Positions 5,638-12,512 of a stretch of 15,141 nt of DNA are shown here, in pieces. Positions within the stretch are counted from its first letter, which is position 1, and each line of letters starts with the position of its first letter. Below the pieces are notes generated by a model. It did no database searches and was not told the origin of the DNA. It saw nothing but the letters and a program-made list of their open reading frames with translations. This DNA is from an uncultured Clostridia bacterium (GTDB taxonomy: Bacteria > Bacillota > Clostridia > Christensenellales > Aristaeellaceae), in the NCBI GenBank assembly GCA_946626395.1, contig CAMOUF010000099.1:1-15141 (forward strand). The letters are read 5' to 3'. The position numbers were made by a program, and so were the translations under genes.

Positions 5638-7311
5638 TTAGTCCATCAGGCTGTGCATGATCCTGAGCAGATCCTTATGTCCGGCAGAGTCATACCGCAC
5701 AGCGACGAAGGCGGGATGATATTCCACATAGCACAGGCTGTTGAAATATAGCACCAGGTGGGTGTCATCGCCAAAGCGTTCATACAGGTTATAAGGCGTA
5801 TTGCGGTTCATCTTCAGGTGCATCAGCTGTTCGGGCTCATACTGGCTGATATCGCCGATCCGGTTCAGCACGGTGAAGAATTCCAGGTTCACGCGAATGG
5901 AATTGTTGCCCTTCAGGGAATAATCGATGGTCAGATAGCCATCCCGGATGGTCAGGGTCACTTCGCCAACGATGACCATATCGGAAGCAACCAGCTCATA
6001 GGTCTGGGTGCCGTTGATGGAAGCGTCGAAGGGAGTGAAGTAATACCACTTATCAGAGGAATAGGGATACAGGTTTTCATCCCGCAGACGGGGGCCAAAG
6101 GCGCACACATGAGCATCGGGGAATACCAGGCGCGGAATCGCGGTTACGCGGGTTTCGCCGCCTACGGTGCAGCGCTGAGTCTTTTCGCCTTCTTCATAGA
6201 AGGTGGGCTGCTTGGTGATGCCAATGTCCACCCAGTTGTGAGGCAGGATCGGCATTTCGCGGTCTTCACGGGCATCGCCGCGGGAGCACAGGCGGTGTTC
6301 CCTGCCGGGAGTGGTGCAGGTGGGCTGTATATCAGTGATCCAATTGCCCCAGCTATGGCCCAGAGCGGGAATTTCTTCACGTTCCACATGGTTGGTATCC
6401 CGGCGGCAGGTATGCGTCCGGATACCGGTTTCAGTGCAGGTAGCGGACTTGGTGATCAGCCACTCCGCCCAAAGATGGCCCAGAGCAGCCACATCCCGGG
6501 TTTCTTCGATGCCGCAGCGGACACAGGTGCGCCGTTCGGTGCCGGGGGTGGTGCAGGTGGCGGCGGTCACGGCCTGCCAGGCGCCGAAGCTGTGGCCCAG
6601 CATGTTACCGTAGGGCTGGGTTTCGATAGCGCCGCAGACAGAGCAGTTGCGGCTCTGTTCACCGGGGGCGGTGCAGGTGGGCTGCTTGGTGACTACCCAA
6701 GCGGTCCAGGTGTGGCCCTTGGCGGGGATGGTCTGGGTGTTCACCACAGTGCCGCAATTGATGCACTTCTGAATCTGCGTGCCGGTGCCGGTGCAGGTGG
6801 CAGCTACGGTCACTTCCCAAGCGCCGGGAATATGGGCGGTCATGGGAATATCTTCCGTGGAAACCGTCTGGCCGCAGCGGGTGCAGTAAATCCGCTTGAG
6901 GCCGATGCTGGTGCAGGTCGCGGGACGAACCACTTCTTCCACCAGGTTATGGCCCAGAGGATTCACAGTCTGTTCTTCCGTATGATGCACGTTCAGGGTG
7001 CACACCCGGTGACGGTGTCCGCCGGTGGTGCAGTCAGCAGAGGTATCATCGATCCACGGGCCCCACACGTGATTGGAGTTGGGATCGTAGGTGCCTTCGC
7101 CTACAACGTTCTTCGCTCCGCAAAGAGAGCAGGTGTATTCATACTGTGCAGGGGCAGAGCAGGTGGGGCCCTTGATCATCGTTCTGTCGACCCAGATGTG
7201 ATCGGACGTATGATAGGTAGATTCCGCGGTAGCAGCAGCAGCCACGCACAGCAGGCCGATCAGCAATGCCGTAAACAGAACGATCTTACCATATCGCGCA
7301 GTTTTGGTCAT
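5638..7311 (-). CDS. Secreted repeat protein with about nine Cys-containing 40-residue repeats
   Basis: The 557-residue exported protein has a signal peptide (about 7-30, AAAATA-ES cleavage). About nine tandem repeats of 38-44 residues follow, each starting H-x-W/F-x-x-W and carrying a TCT..G core. Several end in a CxxCG pair (CSLCG, CTRCG, CINCG, CSVCG, CVRCG) and the linker I-PALGH. Repeats 2 and 7 replace CxxCG by C-x5-H (CTLNVHH, CRRDTNH); repeats 8 and 9 are decayed. The C-terminal 150 residues, from about FPDAHVCAFG on, are a unique beta-rich domain I do not recognise. Comparable repeats occur in surface proteins of gut Clostridia; their role is unsettled. The ATG at 7311 is chosen because AAGGAGG (complement of 7320-7326) stands 8 bases before it; the frame opens further only through a TTG inside that Shine-Dalgarno region. 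It is monocistronic, with its own promoter and terminator. Confidence 0.85.
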   Translation of the reverse strand: MTKTARYGKIVLFTALLIGLLCVAAAATAESTYHTSDHIWVDRTMIKGPTCSAPAQYEYTCSLCGAKNVVGEGTYDPNSNHVWGPWIDDTSADCTTGGHRHRVCTLNVHHTEEQTVNPLGHNLVEEVVRPATCTSIGLKRIYCTRCGQTVSTEDIPMTAHIPGAWEVTVAATCTGTGTQIQKCINCGTVVNTQTIPAKGHTWTAWVVTKQPTCTAPGEQSRNCSVCGAIETQPYGNMLGHSFGAWQAVTAATCTTPGTERRTCVRCGIEETRDVAALGHLWAEWLITKSATCTETGIRTHTCRRDTNHVEREEIPALGHSWGNWITDIQPTCTTPGREHRLCSRGDAREDREMPILPHNWVDIGITKQPTFYEEGEKTQRCTVGGETRVTAIPRLVFPDAHVCAFGPRLRDENLYPYSSDKWYYFTPFDASINGTQTYELVASDMVIVGEVTLTIRDGYLTIDYSLKGNNSIRVNLEFFTVLNRIGDISQYEPEQLMHLKMNRNTPYNLYERFGDDTHLVLYFNSLCYVEYHPAFVAVRYDSAGHKDLLRIMHSLMD

Positions 7312-7453
7312 TTTACCTTCCTCCTTCAAAGTGTTTACAGATGGCCGGCTGCTCTACCGGCGGCTGTAAAGATCCAGAAGAAACAATCCCTTCCGTTTTC
7401 CCAGTGAATCGGGACGAACGCCAGGATGGGTTTCTTCCGGCGCTATTCAGCCT

Positions 7454-7496
7454 GGAAGGCCCAAACGGGCTGCTTCCTTTTTTCAGAAGGAAAAAA
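7454..7496 (-). promoter_or_regulatory. Alternative hairpins in the leader of the Cys-repeat protein gene
   Basis: In the minus-strand leader two stems compete for one arm. GGAAG-GCCC...GGGC-TG-CTTCC (7454-7477) is one. The other pairs the same CTTCC region with the GAAGG/AAGGAA at about 7486-7492. On the plus strand the first stem is followed by six Ts (7478-7483), so it also looks like a plus-strand terminator, although no plus-strand gene ends here. Confidence 0.4.
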
Positions 7497-7517
7497 CAAT
7501 GTTCTTCTTCACATAGA

Positions 7518-7546
7518 AATATAACATATAATTAAGCAAAAATCAA
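7518..7546 (-). promoter_or_regulatory. Sigma-A promoter of the Cys-repeat protein gene
   Basis: On the minus strand the -35 is TTGATT (7541-7546), the spacer is 17 bases and the -10 is TATATT (7518-7523). Transcription should begin near 7511, leaving a leader of about 200 bases. The rest of the 7312-7716 gap holds the leader hairpins and a palindrome near 7632-7648. Confidence 0.7.
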
Positions 7547-7631
7547 CTACCCGAGAAAAATAATTTACAAGTATTGGTTTACTTTTTTCATATTTCTGAC
7601 TGAAACATGACGACTTTCTAACAATTTGGAA

Positions 7632-7648
7632 AAATAATGGCATTATTT
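7632..7648. promoter_or_regulatory. Perfect palindrome upstream of yunB (possible operator)
   Basis: AAATAATG-G-CATTATTT is a perfect 8-bp inverted repeat around one base, about 70 bases before the yunB start codon. It has the size of a dimeric repressor site. No regulator is identified. Confidence 0.35.
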
Positions 7649-7716
7649 GCTCCTTTCAGCCGCAAGAATCCGTCTTTTCCCGCATATGCTGGCCCAGTGG
7701 AGAGGGAGGGAAAAGG

Positions 7717-8391
7717 ATGACCGGATGCGCTGGGAACATAAAGAGGAAGGGCAGGTTCCGTTTTTTATGGCGGGCTTTGGCGGTGATCCTGCTGATCGCC
7801 GTTCTTTTCCTGCTGCTGGAAAAGAATCTGGAATCCGTGATCCTGGACATGGCCTATGCCCGGGCCGAGGCCATGGCGGTGGAATACATCCACGAGGCCG
7901 TGCGCGACGTGATGGGCGAAACGGTGACCTATGAGGATATGATGACCGTGCGTACCGATCAGCAGGGGAAAATCACCATGCTCCAGGCCAACGCGGTGCG
8001 CATGAATGAATTGGCCACTGTCACCGCCCTGCAGGCCCAGGCACGGCTGGAAAGCGCCGAAGCCCAAAGCGTCGCCATTCCTTTGGGGGCGGCTCTGGGG
8101 GTGCCGTTCCTGTCCGCTTTGGGGCCCCGGATTCATGTGCGCATCGTGCCGGTCAGCGCCGTTTCGGCTGCGTTCTCCACGGAATTTGAATCCGCTGGCA
8201 TTAACCAGACCCGTCATAAAATCTATCTGTCCCTGCATACCACGGTGCGCCTGGTCATTCCCAGCGGCGGCAGGCAGGTGTCCCTGGGCAGCCAGGCGCT
8301 GATCGCAGAATCCATTATCGTGGGTGAGGTGCCCCAGTCCTTCGTACAGGTGCCGGAAATGAGCGACGCGCTGAATTTCGCCATTCCTTAA
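7717..8391 (+). CDS. yunB: Sporulation protein YunB
   Basis: The 224-residue protein has one N-terminal membrane anchor (about 16-35, after a basic start). A mostly helical middle runs EYIHEAVRDVM...LQANAVRMNELA, followed by the ALGVPFLSALGPRIHVRIVPVS segment and the closing GEVPQSFVQVPE motif. Length, anchor and these motifs match the YunB family. In Bacillus subtilis yunB belongs to the sigma-E mother-cell regulon and its loss impairs sporulation; the biochemical role is unknown. The ATG has GGAGGG (7705-7710) 6 bases upstream. I could not find a convincing sigma-E promoter, so its regulation is open. No terminator is seen before the next promoter at 8488. Its presence argues for a spore-forming Clostridia host. 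Confidence 0.87.
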   Translation: MTGCAGNIKRKGRFRFLWRALAVILLIAVLFLLLEKNLESVILDMAYARAEAMAVEYIHEAVRDVMGETVTYEDMMTVRTDQQGKITMLQANAVRMNELATVTALQAQARLESAEAQSVAIPLGAALGVPFLSALGPRIHVRIVPVSAVSAAFSTEFESAGINQTRHKIYLSLHTTVRLVIPSGGRQVSLGSQALIAESIIVGEVPQSFVQVPEMSDALNFAIP

Positions 8392-8450
8392 ATATGAAAA
8401 ATATCCCACGATCAGATTAAATGGAAACAAAAAGCATAAAATCCTGTAAA

Positions 8451-8474
8451 AAAAGAATTCTTTTCCCGGGAAAA
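8451..8474. promoter_or_regulatory. Two overlapping palindromes just upstream of a promoter
   Basis: AAAAGAATTCTTTT (8451-8464) and TTTTCCCGGGAAAA (8461-8474) are perfect 14-base palindromes sharing their TTTT. They end 13 bases before the -35 at 8488. This arrangement fits a regulator binding site or a pair of sites; it could also act weakly as the end of the yunB transcript. Confidence 0.35.
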
Positions 8475-8487
8475 CAGGCTGGATTGC

Positions 8488-8516
8488 TTGACATTAAAGC
8501 GTTCTTGCACTAAAAT
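8488..8516 (+). promoter_or_regulatory. Sigma-A promoter of the Ig/CARDB-like membrane protein gene
   Basis: A perfect -35 TTGACA (8488-8493), a 17-base spacer and a -10 TAAAAT (8511-8516). The start point should be near 8523, about 55 bases before the ATG. Confidence 0.85.
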
Positions 8517-8577
8517 GGAGTATATTATAAGAAGATTTCTCCCGGTGCTTTTGCGCCATTGGAAGGAGGGAAGGGCA

Positions 8578-10530
8578 ATGACATTTGCCCGCAGCCTGTT
8601 GAAACCCGCAGGAATGCTGCTCCTGCTGCTTGTGCTCGTATTTTCCGTCGGGGTCGCCCTGGCAGAGGATCCGGTGGAATTGGCCGTTCGGATCACGCCC
8701 GACCAGCTCACCGGTCCCGGGGAAGTGACAGTTTCGCTGGAAGTGAGCAACGCCAGCGACCTGGATATGATCGCGCCTGTGACCCTGTATGATCCCGCGG
8801 GGAACCCGGTGACCTCCTTTGGCGACGGCGGCTCCTATGTGCTCAAGGCGGGCGAGGCCCGCTCCTGGGAGGGCAAATGGAATGTGACCCAAGCCCAATT
8901 GGACGCCGGGGCCGTGACCTTTACCGCCCGCTATCATATCGAGGACGAATCCGGCGCCCTGGTGGAAATGAGCCGTCAGACCAGCGCCCGCATCCAGTTC
9001 CAGGGGGAGCGCGCCAATCTGACCGTGACCCGGAAGATCGAGCCTCAGGTGGTGCGTCCCGGCAGCCAGGCCACCGTGACCTATGAATTGCGCAACAGCG
9101 GCACTGTGCATTTGAACGATATCCGCGTGCAGGAAAACATCTCCAAGACCGCTAAAACCGTCAAATCGCTGGCCGCGGGCGAAAGCGTCAGCCTGACCTT
9201 CAATTCCCGCATGGGCAACAGCAACTTAACCAGCAACGCCACCATCACCTATAAGGTTCCCGGAGAAAGCAAGACCCAGACCGTGAAGGTGGAAGACGCT
9301 GTGATCGCTTCCGCCAAGCCCGACCTGAAGCTGGCTCTGTCCAGCCCCACCGATGCCGTGAACGTGGGCGACCGCGCTACCTTGGTGATCACCTTCACCA
9401 ACGCCGGCAATGTGTCCTATTCCAACGTGACCGTCACCGACGCCAAGCTGGGCGATATCGTAACGGGGCTGGAGATTCCCGCGGGACAGACGGTGACGGA
9501 GGAAAGGCAGTTTATCCTGTCCGAAGCGGCCACCTTCAAGGTCACCGCAACCCTGCCCGACAACACCGGCGAAACCAAGAAGATGACCTCCAATGAGCTG
9601 CGCATCGGTGTGTATGACCCCGAGAAGCAGCTGCTGCTGACGCTGAACCTGACCTCCGATCAGGACAGCGTTCCCCGGGTGCCCGCCGACGTGCGGCTGC
9701 ATCTCAAGGTGACCAACAACAGCAACATCAAGGCGGAAAAAATCGCTATCACCCATGGCTCCACCGCCATTTATACCATCGCTTCCCTGGAGCCCGGCGC
9801 CAGTGTGACCCTGGACAGGGATGTGACCATTCCCCAGGCCGGACAGTTCCGCTTTACCGCCACGTTGCGGGACGCGCTGAACAACGAAGTCAAGTTTGAA
9901 TCCAACACCATCCGCATTATCGAAGCTCCCGACGCAGGGGCCATCACGCCGGTGCCCGTTGTAACGGTGGCCCCGCCTGAATTGGTGACCAGCGCGCCGG
10001 TGGACCCTCTTCTGACCAACAGCCGCAATATCCTGCGCACCGTGATGCTGGCCATGATGGGGGTCTTCGGCGCGGCGCTGGCGCTGTTCGCCGTCAGCTC
10101 CCTGATCCGGCTGAACAAGCTGCGCAAATCCAAATCCGCCTTCGACCATCTGGAACTGGCGGAACGCCGGGACTATACCGAGCCCGCCGACGATGACGGC
10201 CTGGACGATGGCGGCGATTCCCTGCCCGAGGAGCCCGAGGAAGCCGACGTGCCCGTAAAGGCCAATCAAAAGAAGGAAGAAGCGGAAAAGGAACTGCTGC
10301 CTCATGAAAAGCTGCTGCGCTCCGCCGCCCAAACCGACGCGGAAAAAGCGCCCGCCCCGGAAAGCATGCCCCCCGTGGACGGCATGGGCGGCTATCGCGT
10401 GACCCGCGCACCGGAAAGCGCCGCTTCGGCCCCTGCCGAATCCGCCCCCGCTGAAAAGCCCGCTGAGGAGGGAACGCTGGATTCCCCCCGCCGTCACCGC
10501 CGGGCTTCCCGCCGGATGGACGAGGAATAA
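8578..10530 (+). CDS. Membrane-anchored protein with CARDB/Ig-like ectodomains and disordered cytoplasmic tail
   Basis: The 650-residue protein has a signal peptide (about 1-27, ALA-ED cleavage) and four beta-sandwich repeats of about 100 residues. Each resembles a CARDB/DUF11-type domain, e.g. EPQVVRPGSQATVTYELRNS near 150 and VNVGDRATLVITFTNAGNVS near 260. A Pro/Val/Thr-rich stalk precedes one transmembrane helix (about 487-512, VMLAMMGVFGAALALFAVSSL). A cytoplasmic tail of about 135 residues is acidic and Ala/Pro/Glu-rich and ends in an Arg-rich patch. The ectodomains thus face outside with an intrinsically disordered tail inside. Such domains usually mediate adhesion or carry other surface activities; no enzyme motif is seen. 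The ATG at 8578 has AGGAGG (8564-8569) 8 bases upstream. The frame is open 90 bases further, but there it would begin inside the promoter. Terminator at 10553. Confidence 0.85.
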   Translation: MTFARSLLKPAGMLLLLLVLVFSVGVALAEDPVELAVRITPDQLTGPGEVTVSLEVSNASDLDMIAPVTLYDPAGNPVTSFGDGGSYVLKAGEARSWEGKWNVTQAQLDAGAVTFTARYHIEDESGALVEMSRQTSARIQFQGERANLTVTRKIEPQVVRPGSQATVTYELRNSGTVHLNDIRVQENISKTAKTVKSLAAGESVSLTFNSRMGNSNLTSNATITYKVPGESKTQTVKVEDAVIASAKPDLKLALSSPTDAVNVGDRATLVITFTNAGNVSYSNVTVTDAKLGDIVTGLEIPAGQTVTEERQFILSEAATFKVTATLPDNTGETKKMTSNELRIGVYDPEKQLLLTLNLTSDQDSVPRVPADVRLHLKVTNNSNIKAEKIAITHGSTAIYTIASLEPGASVTLDRDVTIPQAGQFRFTATLRDALNNEVKFESNTIRIIEAPDAGAITPVPVVTVAPPELVTSAPVDPLLTNSRNILRTVMLAMMGVFGAALALFAVSSLIRLNKLRKSKSAFDHLELAERRDYTEPADDDGLDDGGDSLPEEPEEADVPVKANQKKEEAEKELLPHEKLLRSAAQTDAEKAPAPESMPPVDGMGGYRVTRAPESAASAPAESAPAEKPAEEGTLDSPRRHRRASRRMDEE

Positions 10531-10552
10531 ACGCGAATAAGCAATAACGTCA

Positions 10553-10582
10553 GGACATTTCCATCGTGGAAATGTCCTTTTT
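10553..10582 (+). terminator. Strong intrinsic terminator
   Basis: GGACATTTCCA (10553-10563), loop TCG, TGGAAATGTCC (10567-10577): a perfect 11-bp stem followed by TTTTTATAT. It ends the CARDB-like protein transcript and lies just before the next promoter. Confidence 0.95.
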
Positions 10583-10594
10583 ATATAGAAACGA

Positions 10595-10623
10595 TGGACA
10601 CCGGAAGCGCCTTTGTGTATAAT
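10595..10623 (+). promoter_or_regulatory. Sigma-A promoter of the DUF2200 operon
   Basis: A -35 TGGACA (10595-10600), a 17-base spacer and a perfect -10 TATAAT (10618-10623). It sits 37 bases upstream of the DUF2200 ATG and 12 bases after the preceding T-run, supporting a fresh transcript for the next five genes. Confidence 0.85.
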
Positions 10624-10659
10624 GATACCGACATGATATCCTATTTTAGGGAGGCGTCT

Positions 10660-10998
10660 ATGCCCAGACAATCCATTTTCAATATGCCGTTTTCCAGGGT
10701 CTATCCCCTGCTGGTGCAGAAAGCCCAGCGCAAGGGCCGCACCCAGGAAGAGGTCGACAGCATCATCACATGGCTGACAGGATACGGCCTGGAAAAGACC
10801 GACCTGAACGTGCCCTGCCAGGCGTTCTTTCAAAACGCGCCCGCCTGGAATCCCCTTTCCGAAAAAATTACCGGCAAGGTGTGCGGCGTTCAGGTGGAAA
10901 CCATTCAAGACACCGTTATGAAAAGAATTCGCCAGCTGGACAAGCTGGTGGATGAATTGGCAAAGGGCAAGCCCCTGGAAAAAATCCTGCGAACCTGA
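10660..10998 (+). CDS. DUF2200 family protein
   Basis: The 112-residue cytoplasmic protein matches the DUF2200 family along its length: an N-terminal FNMPFSRVYPLLVQKAQRKG, then RTQEEVDSIITWLTGY, then FFQNAPAWNP, CGVQVE and the C-terminal LDKLVDELAKGKPLEKILR. The family is widespread and has no known function. The ATG at 10660 is chosen because GGGAGG (10649-10654) lies 5 bases upstream; the frame is open to 10594, but that would overlap the promoter. It is the first gene of a five-gene operon. Its stop codon touches an in-frame ATG of the next gene (TGATG). Confidence 0.9.
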   Translation: MPRQSIFNMPFSRVYPLLVQKAQRKGRTQEEVDSIITWLTGYGLEKTDLNVPCQAFFQNAPAWNPLSEKITGKVCGVQVETIQDTVMKRIRQLDKLVDELAKGKPLEKILRT

Positions 10999-11018
10999 TG
11001 GAAAAAGGAAAGAAAGCC

Positions 11019-11678
11019 ATGCATGCTCCGCTGTTCAAGAACGCCTACTTTATCATTGGAACCGCCTACGCGGGCAAATCCACCATGGTGCGCCTGCTGG
11101 CGGAAAGGCATCAGGGAATCGCCTGTGAAGAAAACTATCACAACGCCCTGCTGCCGAATCTGAACAAAGAGGATTTTCCCTGCGTTACCTATACCCGAGA
11201 TCTCCGGGACTGGCACGAATTCATTCGCCGGTCCCCGGAGGAGTACAAAGCCTGGTTTGACGGCGCGGCCAGGGAATGCGAAAAGCTGGAGCTTCGCTTG
11301 CTGCCGGAAATATGCAGCCGGGGAAAGCCGGTATTTGTGGATACCAATATTGCCATGAACACCCTGAAATCCATCGCCGCGCCGGAACATGTGCTGGTCA
11401 TGCTGGCAGACCCGGACATCTCCGTTCGACGCTTTTTTGAAAGGCCGGACCGGGAAAAGCAATTCCTGTACCGGCTGATTTTAGAGGAAAAGGACCCCCA
11501 GGCGGCCATGGATAACTATCGGCAGGGCCTGGCGCTGATCAATTCCAAAGAGCAATACGAGGCTTTCCTGCATTCCGGATTTCAGGTGATCCTGCGGGAT
11601 GAAGGGAGAACCATCGAAGAAACTCTGGCTCTGGCCGAAGCCGCATTCGGCCTGCCCCATAGGGCTGCGGCTGAATAA
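11019..11678 (+). CDS. P-loop NTPase / small-molecule-kinase-like protein
   Basis: The 219-residue protein has a Walker A motif GTAYAGKST (residues 14-22) right after the first strand. A probable Walker B/DxD-like strand PVFVDTN lies near 103-109, and a basic LID-like stretch (SVRRFFERPDREKQF, about 135-150) follows. This layout is that of adenylate/shikimate/cytidylate-type kinases, but no substrate signature is recognised. The start at 11019 has AAGGA (11005-11009) 9 bases upstream; an in-frame ATG at 10998, overlapping the previous stop, lacks a ribosome binding site, so translation from it would rely on coupling. The gene ends 28 bases before the DUF1801 gene. A nucleoside, sugar or antibiotic kinase are all possible. 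Confidence 0.8.
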   Translation: MHAPLFKNAYFIIGTAYAGKSTMVRLLAERHQGIACEENYHNALLPNLNKEDFPCVTYTRDLRDWHEFIRRSPEEYKAWFDGAARECEKLELRLLPEICSRGKPVFVDTNIAMNTLKSIAAPEHVLVMLADPDISVRRFFERPDREKQFLYRLILEEKDPQAAMDNYRQGLALINSKEQYEAFLHSGFQVILRDEGRTIEETLALAEAAFGLPHRAAAE

Positions 11679-11706
11679 AGAAGGATATCTCTGCGAGGTG
11701 ATTAAT

Positions 11707-12111
11707 ATGTGGCAATGCCCTCAGTGCGGCCGCTCCTTTGAAAAGCAGGAGCAGGCCCATTATTGCACAAGGCCCCAGACCATCGACGAATACATTGCCC
11801 GGCAGGACGCCGCCGCGCAGCCCCGGCTACGGGAGATACGAAACATCCTGCGCTCCGCTCTGCCCCAGGCCCAGGAGCGCATTTCCTGGTCCATGCCCAC
11901 CTATTGGCAGGGCCGGAACCTGATTCACTTTGCCGCCTCCAAAAAGCATCTGGGCCTGTATCCCGGCGGCGAGGCCACCGGGGTCTTTGCGGAAGAATTG
12001 AAGCACTATGACGTCAGCAAAGGCGCCATCCGTCTGCCCTATGATCAGGACCTGCCCGAAGAACTGATCACCAAAATCGCCCGCTGGTGCCTGGAGGCAT
12101 ACGGAATATGA
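11707..12111 (+). CDS. Zinc-ribbon plus DUF1801 (YdhG-like) protein
   Basis: The 134-residue protein starts with a zinc-ribbon-like segment MWQCPQCGRSF...HYC (Cys4, Cys7, His18, Cys20), followed by a DUF1801 domain: TIDEYIARQ, LREIRNILRSALPQAQERISWSMPTYW, NLIHFAASKKHLGLYPG and a C-terminal LPYDQDLPEELITKIARWC. DUF1801 includes the B. subtilis YdhG/Fra frataxin-like iron proteins, so metal or Fe-S handling is possible but unproven. The ATG at 11707 follows GAGGTGATTAAT; the longer frame from 11599 only overlaps the previous gene. It shares ATGA with the next gene, indicating coupling. The U32-like Fe-S protein two genes on makes an iron link plausible. Confidence 0.87.
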   Translation: MWQCPQCGRSFEKQEQAHYCTRPQTIDEYIARQDAAAQPRLREIRNILRSALPQAQERISWSMPTYWQGRNLIHFAASKKHLGLYPGGEATGVFAEELKHYDVSKGAIRLPYDQDLPEELITKIARWCLEAYGI

Positions 12112-12500
12112 GATTCAAGCATACCCACCGCCCCGGTTTCCTCATCGGCTTTGTTGATTTTTTCACCGCCGGTATCTTCCTGCTGTTTTATATGCCCCTC
12201 AGTGGATTGCAGGCTGAGATCGATGAAATCCTGGGCCACCCCACCCTGCCATACTGGAAAGCCTATCTGCTGGGCATTCCCACCCTGTTCATTTATCCCC
12301 TGGTGTGGATGGCCCGGATCGCGGAGGAGCTGAAGGCCAAGGCCATCGCCCTGGGCCTGGAAGGGCCTTATACGTCCTGGTGGCATATGTTCGGCTGGAA
12401 CATCTTCGGCCTGCCGCTGATGGGCCCCGCCGTGGCCACTTTGCGCTTCTTTGATACCCTGAACCGGGTGGAAAAAAAGCTGAATCAGCAAAACCAATAA
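12108..12500 (+). CDS. Small integral membrane protein (DUF4234-like)
   Basis: The 130-residue protein has at least two hydrophobic segments: GFLIGFVDFFTAGIFLLFYM near 11-30 and YLLGIPTLFIYPLVWMARIA near 54-73. A third, WHMFGWNIFGLPLMGPAVA, lies near 92-110, and a basic helical tail ends KKLNQQNQ. The order of aromatic-rich helices and the final RFFDTLNRVE recall DUF4234 proteins, but this is a resemblance only. The ATG overlaps the stop of the previous gene (ATGA) and GGAGG lies 10 bases upstream; a GTG at 12087 is a less likely start. It is cotranscribed with the U32-like gene 12 bases later. Confidence 0.75.
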   Translation: MRFKHTHRPGFLIGFVDFFTAGIFLLFYMPLSGLQAEIDEILGHPTLPYWKAYLLGIPTLFIYPLVWMARIAEELKAKAIALGLEGPYTSWWHMFGWNIFGLPLMGPAVATLRFFDTLNRVEKKLNQQNQ

Positions 12501-12512
12501 GAGAGTGTCACC

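Noticed and set aside
5638..7311. CRISPR-like or DNA-level tandem repeat array
   Set aside because: The periodicity is of about 120 bases with strong divergence and follows protein repeats; there are no identical short repeats with spacers.
5758..7407. 549-codon open frame opposite the Cys-repeat gene
   Set aside because: It mirrors the repeats of the real gene on the other strand, has no ribosome binding site, and its translation is Gly/Ala-rich without a recognisable fold. The signal peptide, SD and terminator all support the minus-strand gene.
7585..7612. Sigma-E-like promoter (TCATATT ... CATGACGA) upstream of yunB
   Set aside because: The spacing is only about 11 bases instead of about 14, and the -10 match is poor.
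9226..10908. 560-codon minus-strand frame opposite the CARDB-like protein and DUF2200
   Set aside because: It crosses a terminator, a promoter and two real genes. Its composition is His/Gly-rich, typical of an antisense shadow in GC-rich codons.
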